Below are positions 10,567 to 19,515 of a DNA stretch of 64,000 bases, piece after piece; the stretch's first letter is position 1; the number at the start of each line of letters is the position of its first letter. Under the pieces are notes generated by a model. The model was not told where the DNA came from and ran no database searches. It saw only the letters and a program-made list of their open reading frames with translations. The stretch is from Platerodrilus igneus. Lineage: Eukaryota > Arthropoda > Insecta > Coleoptera > Lycidae. Made by a program: the position numbers and the translations under genes. Location of the stretch: assembly GCA_036346225.1 (NCBI GenBank), contig JARFIW010000108.1, forward strand, positions 4,854,501 through 4,918,500, written 5' to 3'.

Positions 10567-11440
10567 TTAAAAATATTTAATGCCAAGCATGGAGTCATTT
10601 AAACTTAATTTTAATACAAAGTTATACACAGAGACAGTCCTTTCTTTATGTTTGTTTGGAGCGGTTTTAATTTTATCCAATTTTATTTGCAGCTTAAAAT
10701 TTAAATCGACACCCAAGTCCTCTATCTCCTTTTCTAGCCAATAGTTTGATACATAGAGACCGTCTAGGTTTTCGAATTGTAAAATGTACCGAAGTTTGCC
10801 TCTATATATAAAGTCTTTGATTCCACCGACAACCAGATCCATTCCTTCGTATAATTCTTGCAGTTTGTAACAATTTTTTAATCGCGGCTCTCCAACTATA
10901 CCTTGCATACGTATCTTGTTAGCTTGATTGACTTCTTCTTGTCGGTATTGGAGGAAATCCTTATTCTCCCACTCACTGTTGCATAGTTGCACCACTTTTG
11001 GAAATATATGGTTGTTATAGGTTGTAAGACCCTCGTTTTTAATTGATCCGAAAGGTTCCTTACTAGGCAAATATACAATGTTTAACGGACCTCCTTTGCG
11101 TGTGGTGTACGCAAAGGTTACGAAACCCGCATTCCTTAGGTCGCCTATGTTATCCGCCATTTTGATAAATACGTTTTCAGAATAACCTTTTAAAAAATAT
11201 ACGGATTTAGTACCATCCTTTCCCGCAGGAACGCCTACATAACTAAAAGAGTCTTTTTTACTAACCACAAATGCATAGAACTTGTAGAACACAAATGTAT
11301 CTAAGTCAGCCCATCAGCACATAAAATAATTTTTTAATTCTTCCTCATTTTCTCTAATAAGATGTTCTTTGTCTAACTCATCTTTGTATTGTTCGCGTAT
11401 TGTAGCCATGTTTTCCATGTAGTCCAACTTTCACCTTTTT
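10567..11440 (-). pseudogene. ORF2 of Element I, about 290 codons, two in-frame TGAs
   Basis: The longest open part is 241 codons (10567-11292; its first codon is GTG, so not a true start). The same frame continues upstream with coding-like sequence (MENMATIREQYKDELDKEHL) but through two TGA codons, at 11314-11316 and just before 11430. The C-terminal half has alternating hydrophobic strands (LYEGMDLVVGGIKDFIYRGK, then RYILQFENLDGLYVSNYWLE). That could be an OB-fold, single-strand-binding-like domain, but this is a guess from pattern only. It lies directly downstream of the Rep-like gene, separated by a SINE insertion, so the two may be adjacent genes or one longer gene. Confidence 0.5.
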
Positions 11441-11461
11441 GCACCCATTTCTTCTAATTCC

Positions 11462-11794
11462 AGTTGTCTTCTTCTTCCGGCGTCGCCGTGGATCAATGTA
11501 GTAAGCGTAAGACTACGGATCCCAAGGTCCCGGGTTCAAATCCCGACACGGCCGACTGCCTGAAAATGGCAGGTGAGCATTTTTCACAAAAATTACGCCC
11601 TCGTTCGGATGAGAGGTTAAATGGAGGTCCCGTGTGTGAGTGTTGTCACGCACGTTAAAGATCCCTACCTTGCCTGGAACGGCAAGGGTTCGGCAAAATT
11701 CTAAAATTTCCAGGCAACAAAAAACTCGCCTCCTGGCCAATGTAGTACCTACGGGTGGAGCATTGGAAATGTAAATGAACTGTCTTTTTCTTCC
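11462..11794 (+). mobile_element. tRNA-derived SINE inserted in the Rep-like gene
   Basis: The body is about 11479-11777, plus-strand orientation. It contains an intact B box GGTTCAAATCC (11532-11542) in a tRNA-like 5' region, a conserved central part ('gtgttgtcacgcacgttaaa'), and the 3' part 'gggtggagcattgga'. Imperfect 17-bp target duplications flank it (agttgtcttcttcttcc at 11462-11478; aactgtctttttcttcc at 11778-11794). Related copies lie at 44108-44367 and 60786-60969. Such elements are transcribed by RNA polymerase III and mobilised by a partner LINE. Here it cuts the 3' end of the Rep-like gene. Confidence 0.9.
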
Positions 11795-13300
11795 ACTTGC
11801 AGCGTATGGCATGCATAATGGGGGTATTTTCCTTTAGCGTAAACGGATAGAGATTACTGCCAATATTTACGCGTTGTCGTACAACCTCTGGGCGAATGTT
11901 AAGCGTATCTATCAACCCCAATTCCGAAATGACTATTTCTTTTGGAATTGTAGAATATGGTGTTGCAGATTGTGTAAAATATGTACTACCTGCTTTAATG
12001 TAGCACTTGTGTAAGATTTTTATTTTTTCTTGGCTGTCTTCCTCCTCTACTATCTCCAAATAATTTACAGGTAAATAATTAAAACTAAAAGCCGAAAGCA
12101 CATACTTTATCAATTTTTCCCTTTCCTCTGGTTTTTCGGACAACTTAATTTGCAAACCTGTCAATTTGTTTGTATTTCCATTCCCCCAATACACGTACTG
12201 TAGCAGGTTGTTATACACTAAACAGCAGCTATTTTGTAGCTTGTCCGATAGCTTACTCCACATTTTGGCAAGTGGTACCGAGTACATTGGCGCCTTTAGG
12301 AAGTATAACTTACTATCTTCCAATAAGGTTAAACAGTCTTTTGAGGGTTTATACACCCGTTCAGCACTGACACAGCTTCCAATTGTACAGTTGTATATTG
12401 TTGGTTCCAATCGCGTAATACCATGTTGTTTGGCCAAAGTAGACGCAAATGTTTCCCTTAAACGTACATCTGGATAACGTAAAAAATCTAGTATATGATT
12501 GCCGAGTTGTTTATTAACACCAGGACTTGTTATCTGACACACAAATTTGTTGTATATCTTAATTCTTGCATTGGTTGTTAGCCATGTTAAACAATCAATC
12601 CCCGCAGTTTTATCGTTGTCAACTATAATATTACACTTTTCTTCGTATTCTTTCTTATAGCAAAAGTTATGCTTTGTAGTTAAATAATTACACATCTCCA
12701 TCGTGTTAAAAATGCCTGCAAAATCTTGGGTTACATTCATGTCAAAAAGATAGAAATAATCTTTTTCGAGTTCGCCTAATATATCTGGTAGTTCCTCCAA
12801 TAAAGTTTCCAACTTAACATCTGCTAGTTCCACTTTGTATGGAACACATATAGGATTTTGGAAATTTTTATTAATGCATTCGAGGTCTTCTTTTCCGATA
12901 ATTTCTTTTACTCTCTGGCTCATCTTGTTAGTGCTTTCCAGAGAAAACGGAAGCTTAGCTTTAACACCATGTCTAGCGGAAACAAATCGGTCGAACTTTC
13001 TTCGTAGATAGCTGTTAAATGCACCACAATTTCTTTTTTTAGGATAAACATCCTTTTGTTTGCAGAAAGGTCGCAAATTTTAACCAACATTATATTGTCA
13101 CAAAATGGTTCTGTAATTGGTGTGTGTAGTCCACCAGTCAGCATGTGTTCGCCTTCGACATAACAAATATTACCAACATCTGTCACCAGATTATTGTTGC
13201 ACATATTTTCTGCCGACAGCCATAATCCAAATCACTCATTTCTCGGTTTCACTTTATTTCCAAGAAGTTGAGAAACGTTAATCACCTTGAAGGCGCTCAT
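11795..13300 (-). pseudogene. Rep-like replication initiator of Element I
   Basis: The start is ATG 13300 (MSAFKVINVSQLLG), as in the paralogue at 15851. About 470 codons are open in the main frame, but the N-terminal part is broken by a TGA (CGA in Element II), a 19-20 bp loss and a one-base loss near 13030. Three motifs stand out: DMNVTQDFAGIF (around 12715-12750), ARIKIYNKFV (around 12535-12565) and ITRLEPTIYN (around 12390-12420). This order of acidic D-x-T-x-D strand, R-I-Y-x-K and R-x-E strand resembles rolling-circle replication initiators of the Rep_trans type. The resemblance is by eye only. The C-terminus is cut by the SINE. The likely role is nicking or binding the element's origin. 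Confidence 0.5.
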
Positions 13301-13517
13301 GTTTACCGTTCTGGCTACTGTCGAATACTAAATTGAATACGAAAAAATTGTTCTCTTATGTATCCTACAGAGTGGGGGCGTATATTGCCGAAGATAGTCG
13401 AATGTGTCGGACACCACCATATCGCTTACATTCTCTGGTTTAGGAACTGTTTTGTTTTACGACTTAGGTCGGCAGGGATGCGCATTGACATATGTCCGGA
13501 TATATGTAGGATGTTAG

Positions 13518-13595
13518 GTTAGGTGAAATTGCCCCATAGAGTGAAATTACCCCATAGGGTGTAATTACCCCATAAGGTGAAATTGTCTCTGATCT
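13518..13595. repeat. Iteron-like direct repeats upstream of Rep-like gene
   Basis: Four copies of an 18-20 bp unit, 'gtgaaattaccccatagg' and variants, lie about 220-300 bp upstream of the Rep-like start. The equivalent repeats lie at 15568-15632 in Element II. Each unit has internal dyad symmetry (cccatagggt). Confidence 0.75.
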
Positions 13596-13696
13596 AAGTT
13601 GGATGTGGATTTGTCAGGAGTTAGGTTAGCTGGTGTTGTCTGGTGTTAGGTTAGGTTAGTTGGACTTGAGTGGACTTAGGTTAGATAAAAGGAAAA

Positions 13697-13742
13697 ATTG
13701 TTAGGTTAGGTCAGCACCGCGATGCTGACCTAACCTATCAAT
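13697..13742. promoter_or_regulatory. Hairpin with CCGCGA loop (Element I)
   Basis: A 14-bp perfect stem, AGGTTAGGTCAGCA (13703-13716) and TGCTGACCTAACCT (13723-13736), closes a 6-base loop CCGCGA, with partly complementary flanks beyond. Equivalent 20-bp stems are at 15410-15455 and 18432-18477. All lie at the inner side of a TIR next to TTAGG-rich DNA. Possible replication origin or telomere-like structure. Confidence 0.7.
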
Positions 13743-13849
13743 TTAAAGAGATTTGGGTAACTGAGAAAAATCTAATATTAATTGATACCAAACAAGATAG
13801 GTTTATCTCGAAGGATGCAATGGCTAGTCGAAGAAAACTGAGATTCATC

Positions 13850-14000
13850 TCCACATTTCCTCCTAGGAGATTTATCTCCACATTTCCTCCTTATGGGAAT
13901 TTACATCTCCACATTTCCTCCTTATGGGAATTTACATCTCCACATTTCCTCCTAGGAGATTCATCTTCACATTTCCTCCTTATGGGAATTTACATGTTAA
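13850..14000. repeat. 27/31-bp tandem array in TIR
   Basis: Five units with core 'ctccacatttcctcc' alternating 'tatgggaatttacat' and 'taggagattcat' spacers. It is the reverse orientation of the array at 6361-6517. Confidence 0.85.
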
Positions 14001-14080
14001 TTTTGGTCCAGATGTGTGAGGAAATGTGGAAGCTGGAGGAAATGTGGTTCCAAAACAACCAATAACCATCTACTCAAACA

Positions 14081-14562
14081 TCTATTTTGATAAGTATATC
14101 AGTAATATTTTCAAGTTTTACTCATTATGTATGCCGAATTGACACAATGAGTAAAATTGGTAAATGTTGCTAAGAATAAGTGTAGCAAAACGTAGGTCGT
14201 TTGAAATAAAAATTTGTGGGGAAGCTTAGAATTTTCATCGATAAATATATATTAATTCATCCCACTTTGAGAAAAAAACGACAATACCATTCCTATTAAA
14301 TTAGGTGTTTTGTAAATATTTTGACAAATATCGAGACTTTAAATCCTCCATAACATTTTCGTAAAAGGCACAAATTTTTCGTAATACACTTTTTGTTTAC
14401 TTTTTATAATGAATAGAAATCTCAACTCAGAATCTCAAAATTCCGCAGATTCATACACGTAAATTGAATTGCTAGAGGAGCTTTTAAAGGTCGTTGAACA
14501 TGTATTACCTGAAGTCATACAAATTAATGTATAATGTAGATTCTCATAATAAAACATGTTTG
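14081..14562. other. Spacer between Elements I and II
   Basis: AT-rich DNA without a convincing gene. About 14184-14230 is an inverted copy of the DNA just outside the left end of Element I (6239-6280). Confidence 0.5.
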
Positions 14563-14642
14563 AAATGCAGTAGATGGTTGTTGGTTGTTTTGGAACCACA
14601 TTTCCTACAGCTTCCACATTTCCTCACACATCTGGACCAAAA

Positions 14643-14830
14643 TTTACATGTAAATTCCCATAAGGAGGATATGTGGAGATGAATCTCCTCGGAGGAAATG
14701 TGGAGATGTAAATTCTCATAAGGAGGAAATGTGGAGATGTAAATTCCCATAAGGAGGAAATGTGGAGATGAATCTCCTAGCAGGAAATGTGGAGATGTAA
14801 ATTCTCATAAGAAGGAAATGTGGAGATGAA
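14643..14830. repeat. 27/31-bp tandem array in TIR
   Basis: Six units of the same 27/31-bp family as 6361-6517, core 'gaaatgtggagatg'. Confidence 0.85.
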
Positions 14831-15409
14831 TCTCAGTTTTCTTCGGCTCGTCATTTCCACTCACGAGATAAATATATCTTGTTTGGTATCAATTAACAAT
14901 AGAATTTTCTCAGCTACCCGAATCTCTAGGAATTGCATCATCCCCCAGGGAGCTACCCCCATTTTAAGATTTTTTTTACCGCTAACATTCTGAACCAAAT
15001 AGTTTTCTTCGTCTAACCAGTGCATCTTTTGAGATAAACCTATCTAGTTTGGTATCAATTAATATTAGATTTTTCTCAGCTATCTGAATTTTTAGGAATC
15101 TTCCAGATTGCATCACCCCCCAGAGAGCTACACTGATTTTAAGATTTCTTACCTGTTGCGATTTCTTAAACATTTTTTTAACCATGTGATACATCAAATT
15201 AGTCTAAAATTTTACGCACAACCCAAATCTGCAAAGCCCTGCAAAGTTATACGCCTTTAAAGTCCTGATCCTCTAAATTTTGCTTTTTGCTCTATAAGCA
15301 AACCTAACAAATAGTTTTCTTTGACTAGCCATTTCCACCCACGAGATAAATATATCTTGTTTGGTATCAATTAATAATAGATTTTTCTCAGCTACCCGAA
15401 TCTCTTTAA

Positions 15410-15455
15410 ATTGATAGGTTAGGTGAGCATCGCGGTGCTGACCTAACCTATCAAT
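15410..15455. promoter_or_regulatory. Hairpin with TCGCGG loop (Element II left)
   Basis: Arms of 20 bp (15410-15429 and 15436-15455) pair with one G-G mismatch around a 6-base loop TCGCGG. The base-paired sequence matches the other two hairpins, while the loop differs (TCGCGG versus CCGCGA). Confidence 0.75.
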
Positions 15456-15567
15456 TTTTCCTTTTATCTAACCTAAGTCCACATAAGTCCAACTAACCTA
15501 ACCTAACATCAGACAACACCAGCTAACCTAACTCCTGACAAGTCCACATTCAACCTAGATCGGAGAC

Positions 15568-15632
15568 CATTTCACCCTATGGGGTAATTTCACCCTATTG
15601 GGCAATTCCACCCTATGGGGCAATTTCACCCT
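15568..15632. repeat. Iteron-like direct repeats (Element II)
   Basis: Four copies of 'ttcaccctatggggcaat' and variants, the reverse orientation of 13518-13595, about 220-280 bp upstream of the Rep-like ATG at 15851. Confidence 0.75.
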
Positions 15633-15850
15633 AACCTAACATCCTACATATATCCAGACATATGTCGATGTGCCTCCCAGCCGAGCTAGGTCGGATAACA
15701 AAACAGTTCCTAAACCAGAGAATGTAAGCGATATGGCGGTGTCCGACATATTCGACTATCTTCGGCAATATACGCCCCCACTCTGTAGGATATATAAGAA
15801 CAATTTTTTCGTTTACAATTTAGTATTTGACAGCAGCCAGAACGGTAAAC

Positions 15851-18345
15851 ATGAGCGTCTCTAAGGTGATTAACGTTTCTCAACTTCTTGGAAATAAAGT
15901 GAAACCGAGAAATGAGCGATTTGGATTATTGCTGTCGGCAGAAAATATGTGCAACAATAATCTGGTGACAGATATTGGTAATATTTGTTATGTCGAAGGC
16001 AAACACATGCTGACTGGTGGACTACACACACCAATTTCAGAACCATTTTGTGACAATATAATGTTGGTTAAAATTTGCGACCTTTTTGACGCCGAACAAA
16101 CATCTGCAAACAAAAGGATGTTTATCCTAAAAAAAGAAATTTGTGGTGCATTTAACAGCTATCTACGAAGAAAGTTCGACCGATTTGTTTCCGCTAGGCA
16201 TGGTGTTAAAGCTAAGCTTCCGTTTTCTCTGGAAAGCACTAACAAGATGGGCCAGAGAGTAAAAGAAATTATCGGAAAATAAGACCTCGAATGCATTAAT
16301 AAAAATTTCCAAAATCCTATATGTGTTCCATACAAAGTGGAACTAGCAGATGTTAAGTTGGAAACTTTATTGGAGGAACTACCAGATATACTAGGCGAAC
16401 TCGAAAAAGATTATTTCTATCTTTTTGACATGGATGTAACCCAAGATTTTGCAGGCATTTTTAACAAGATGGAGATGTGTAATTATTTAACTACAAAGCA
16501 TAACTTTTGCTATAAGAGAGAATACGAAAAAAAGTGTAATATTATAGTTGACAACGATAAAACTGCGGGAATTGATTGTTTAACATGGCTAACAACCAAT
16601 GCAAGAATTAAGATATACAACAAATTTGTGTGTCAGATAACAAGTCCTGGTGTTAATAAACAACTCGGCAATCATATACTAGATTTTTTACGTTGTCCAG
16701 ATGTACTGTAATTACAATATTTACCTACCGCGTGAGGGTATCCAATTAATAATAAATAATAAATGGGAAGGACCTCTAACACTATAGTACCCTCACGTTT
16801 CGGGACATTGCCTCGCAGCTGCTGCAGTGGGGGAGAAGGGGAGGTTCATTAAACAACAACACACTAAGACAAAATTCCAATTGTTTTATTAAACGACCTA
16901 CTAACTAACTTAACCTAATTACATATGCATACAAAATTATACAAGGATTAACAATATTTACAATAGGGCGCCACCATGGGAATTAAACGGCCCATGGACC
17001 GATCGCGGTAATAGCTTTCGTCGCACTTTGTTCGTGGCGATGAACTAAGATTGCAGGACAGAAAATACGTCACTTCACAGGGACAAATGTTATTAAGTTT
17101 CCGGCTAGCACAAACACAACTTAACTAAACAATTCTAAAGTCCTTATTTTATGAATATTAACAACAGTTCTGGGTGCAAACACCCCAATACACATAATTA
17201 ATTAACGCTACCGTAGTCTAACTAACTTGCATACTGAAACGACCTTCCTTTAATCACGGGGTCATCAATAACAGGAAAAACATGACCTTCTCACGGGTCA
17301 AATAGTACAATAACGGAATTCGTGGCTTAGTTATTACAAGCCTCGGACTACGTCGAAACACAATAAAATAAGAAACCCTTCAAAAGATGCGGTCTTTAAC
17401 AATAACCTAAAGGGATTAAATACTGGAACGGAGATTTAACCCAAAGTTGTATGTTATGAAAGTCGACAGATATTGTGATTAAACAAATAAATGACTTATG
17501 ATGCATAACACAGCTTTGAGTTCATAGTAATACCATATATAATAATTACTTACGCAGAAAAATAATTATCTTAGAGCATAACGGCACGCACTTGACTTCA
17601 GAGAAATAAAACACTTCACTCAGTCTGGAAATAAACAACTAGCTTTAACCTCTAACGCGTCTGGAAATAAACATCCCCGATTACCACCGGCTGGCATCCT
17701 TATATACATTTAAGTTAATTGAAAAATAACCCCTTTCTTGGCGCTCATACTCGGCTTAGGATACGCCGGTCGTAAATCTTTAAGATTAATTAAACTGCCC
17801 ATTGCCTAAAATTGCCACACAAGTAGATCTCGGAACTAATTTTAGTTGAGTGCTCCGCTAATTGAAAAATTGCTTCAGACCACCCTAACATAAATAGGAT
17901 CCTAAAGCATGATTGACATCTAATCATAGATAGCAACTAATCTGACATGTTTAGTACCCTTAAAGTAAGTGCCTTTAGAAAAATTGATTAACTCTTGGAT
18001 TAGAACTTTCTGGGAACTTCCCTGGGAACCTACTTGGGTGATCCCGCAGCCGCTACAATTGCAGACCTTCATTCTAATAATTAGAATGCTAAAATTAAAC
18101 TAGAAAATAACTATTTTTAGGAATATTTGCGTCTACTTTGGCCAAACAACATGGTATTACGCGATTGGAAGCGACAATATACAACTGTGTAATTGGAAGC
18201 TATGTCAGTGCGGAACGGGTGTATAAACCCTTAAAAGACTGTTTAACCTTATTGGAAGATAGTAAGTTATACTTCCTAAAGGCGCCAATGTACTCGGTAC
18301 CACTTGCCAAAATGTGGAGTAAGCTATCGGTCAAGCTACAAGAAC
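15851..18345 (+). pseudogene. Rep-like replication initiator of Element II, interrupted
   Basis: The ATG at 15851 (MSVSKVINVSQLLG) begins a frame nearly identical to the Element I protein. I prefer it over the upstream ATG at 15827 because the start is conserved between copies. An in-frame TAA at 16280-16282 replaces a GAA/GAG codon of the paralogue. The frame then runs to 16706, where a 1.4-kb insertion follows, and resumes at about 18113 with KQHGITRLEATIYN. At about 18340 it fuses to the right TIR, losing the last third. The motifs DMDVTQDFAGIF and ARIKIYNKFV are intact, but the gene cannot make a full protein. Confidence 0.6.
16707..18057 (-). mobile_element. LTR-like insertion in Rep-like gene
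   Basis: By comparison with Element I, about 1.4 kb is inserted between 'ccagatgtac' and 'gaatatttgcg'. The segment 16707-18057 begins TGTAATTACA and ends GCCGCTACA (TG...CA), so it may be a solo LTR; read on the minus strand it starts TGTAGCGGCTGCGGG. No clear target duplication is seen, and another 55 bp (18058-18112) is also foreign. No coding capacity is recognised. Confidence 0.5.
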
Positions 18346-19258
18346 TTGTCAGGAGTTAGGTTAGCTAGTGTTGTCCGGAATTAGGTTAGGTTAGTTGGAC
18401 TTGTGTGGAATTAGATTAGATAAAAGGAAAAATTGATAGGTTAGGTCAGCACCGCGATGCTGACCCAACCTATCAATTTAAAGAGATTTGGGTAGCTGAG
18501 AAAAATCTAATATTAATTGATACCAAACAAGATAGGTTTATCTCGAAAGATGCAATGGCTAGTCAAAGAAAACTATTTGTTAGGTTTGCTTATAGAGCAA
18601 AGAGCAAAATTTAGAGGATCAGGACTTTAAAGGGGTATAACTTTGCAGGACGTGGTCCGATTTCAAATCTGTTTACAGATTCGGATTGTGCGTACAATTT
18701 TAGACTAATTTGATGTATCACATGGTTAAAAAATGTTTAAGAACGCTCAGAAATCGCAACAGGTAAGTAATCAGGGTAGCTCCCTGGGGGATGATGCTAT
18801 CTGAAAAATTCCTAAAGATTCGGGTAGCTGAGAAAAATCTTATATTAAATGATACCAAACAAGACAGGTTTATCTCGAAAGGTGCATTGGTTAGACGAAG
18901 AAAACTATTTTGGTTCAGAATGTTAGCGGTAAAAAAATCTTAAAATGAGGGTAGCTCCATGGGGGATGATGAAATCTGAAAAATTCCTAGAGATTCGGGT
19001 AGCTGAGAAAAATCTATTGTTAATTGATACCAAACAAGATATATTTATCTCGTGGGTGGAAATGACGCGTCGAAGAAAACTGAGATTCATCTCTGCATTT
19101 CCTTCTTATGGGAATTTACATCTCCACATTTCCTCCTAGGAGATTCATCTCCACATTTCCTTCTTATAGGAATTTACATGTAAATTTTGGTCCAGATGTG
19201 TGAGGAAATGTGGAAGCTGGAGGAAATGTGGTTCCAAAACAACCAATAACCATCTACT
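18346..19258. repeat. Element II right terminal inverted repeat
   Basis: Mirror image of 14569-15545: TTAGG-rich stretch, hairpin, three module copies, short tandem array (about 19085-19180) and the tip. The array here has fewer units than on the left. Confidence 0.85.
18432..18477. promoter_or_regulatory. Hairpin with CCGCGA loop (Element II right)
   Basis: Arms 18432-18451 and 18458-18477 pair over 20 bp with one mismatch around the loop CCGCGA, equivalent to 13697-13742. Confidence 0.75.
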
Positions 19259-19345
19259 AAATTCTTTCTAATTAACACAAACAATTACAAAAAGCTAAAT
19301 TAAAAATAATTTTACAAAGAAAATTTAGAAATATATCGATAATAT

Positions 19346-19515
19346 CTATACATCATCATCATCATTAGGTCTTCCGTCTTGGAACTGGTTAGACATGTAC
19401 CTTTTTTGTTTCCTATTGTGAACTAACCTACACATTTGGCTGAAATTCTCTCAGTCTGCATCTTTCACTATCTGCGTGTAATAGTCTGATCTAGGTCTGC
19501 CTTTCTAAAGAAACT
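19346..19515 (-). pseudogene. 3' end of a non-LTR (RTE-like) reverse transcriptase
   Basis: The minus strand reads KGRPRSDYYTQIVKDAD, a stop, then ENFSQMCRLVHNRKQKRY, and ends DDDDV-stop at 19346 in a run of CAT repeats. A GRPR..Y..QI basic tail followed by a short simple repeat is typical of the C-terminus and 3' end of RTE/Jockey-type LINEs. Only this terminal fragment is present. Confidence 0.4.

Larger units (their letters stand above)
13697..14074. repeat. Element I right terminal inverted repeat
   Basis: Inverted relative to 6282-7185: tip CCATCTACT, array of 27/31-bp units (about 13850-14000), then one module copy, then the hairpin. It lacks two of the three modules present in the left TIR, so the two ends differ by internal loss. 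Confidence 0.8.
6276..14080. mobile_element. Element I: long-TIR Rep-encoding element with 6-bp TSD
   Basis: The element proper is 6282-14074. It starts AGTAGATGGTTATTGG and ends with the reverse complement, CCAATAACCATCTACT. Both sides are flanked by CAAACA (6276-6281 and 14075-14080), a perfect 6-bp target duplication. Terminal inverted repeats reach about 0.9 kb on the left but only about 0.37 kb on the right, and contain tandem arrays. Genes lie on the minus strand: a replication-initiator-like protein, a second protein of about 290 codons, and several small decayed frames. AG...CT ends, a 6-bp TSD and long TIRs are known properties of Polinton/Maverick elements, but no DNA polymerase B, integrase, protease or capsid gene is recognised. 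It is either a much-reduced relative or an unrelated family. Internal duplications suggest a composite of two copies. Confidence 0.8.
14569..15545. repeat. Element II left terminal inverted repeat
   Basis: Tip, tandem array (about 14643-14830), three modules (about 14840-15130 and 15300-15405), hairpin (15410-15455) and a stretch of AACCTAA repeats. It is inverted relative to 18346-19258. The hairpin and TTAGG-rich part therefore belong to the TIR. Confidence 0.85.
14563..19264. mobile_element. Element II: second copy of long-TIR Rep element
   Basis: The element is 14569-19258, with the same AGTAGATGG...CCATCTACT ends as Element I. The flanks AAATGC and AAATTC match at 5 of 6 bases, consistent with a 6-bp target duplication plus one mutation. 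TIRs are about 0.9-0.95 kb (14569 to about 15545; about 18346-19258). Between them is only a plus-strand Rep-like gene, whose middle carries a 1.4-kb insertion and whose 3' end has been lost by direct fusion to the right TIR. It is therefore an internal-deletion derivative of the longer Element I. Confidence 0.85.

Noticed and set aside
11479..11560. Functional tRNA gene
   Set aside because: Box B is present but no cloverleaf can be closed, and the sequence continues into SINE domains found in two other copies.
11795..13300. Rep-like gene as bacterial plasmid contamination
   Set aside because: Two diverged copies sit inside eukaryotic TIR elements, with SINE and LTR-like insertions, so it is resident.
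13500..15640. TTAGG-like runs as interstitial telomere sequence
   Set aside because: The repeats are irregular (ttaggttaggt, ttagttggac), confined to the element TIRs, and not a uniform (TTAGG)n tract.
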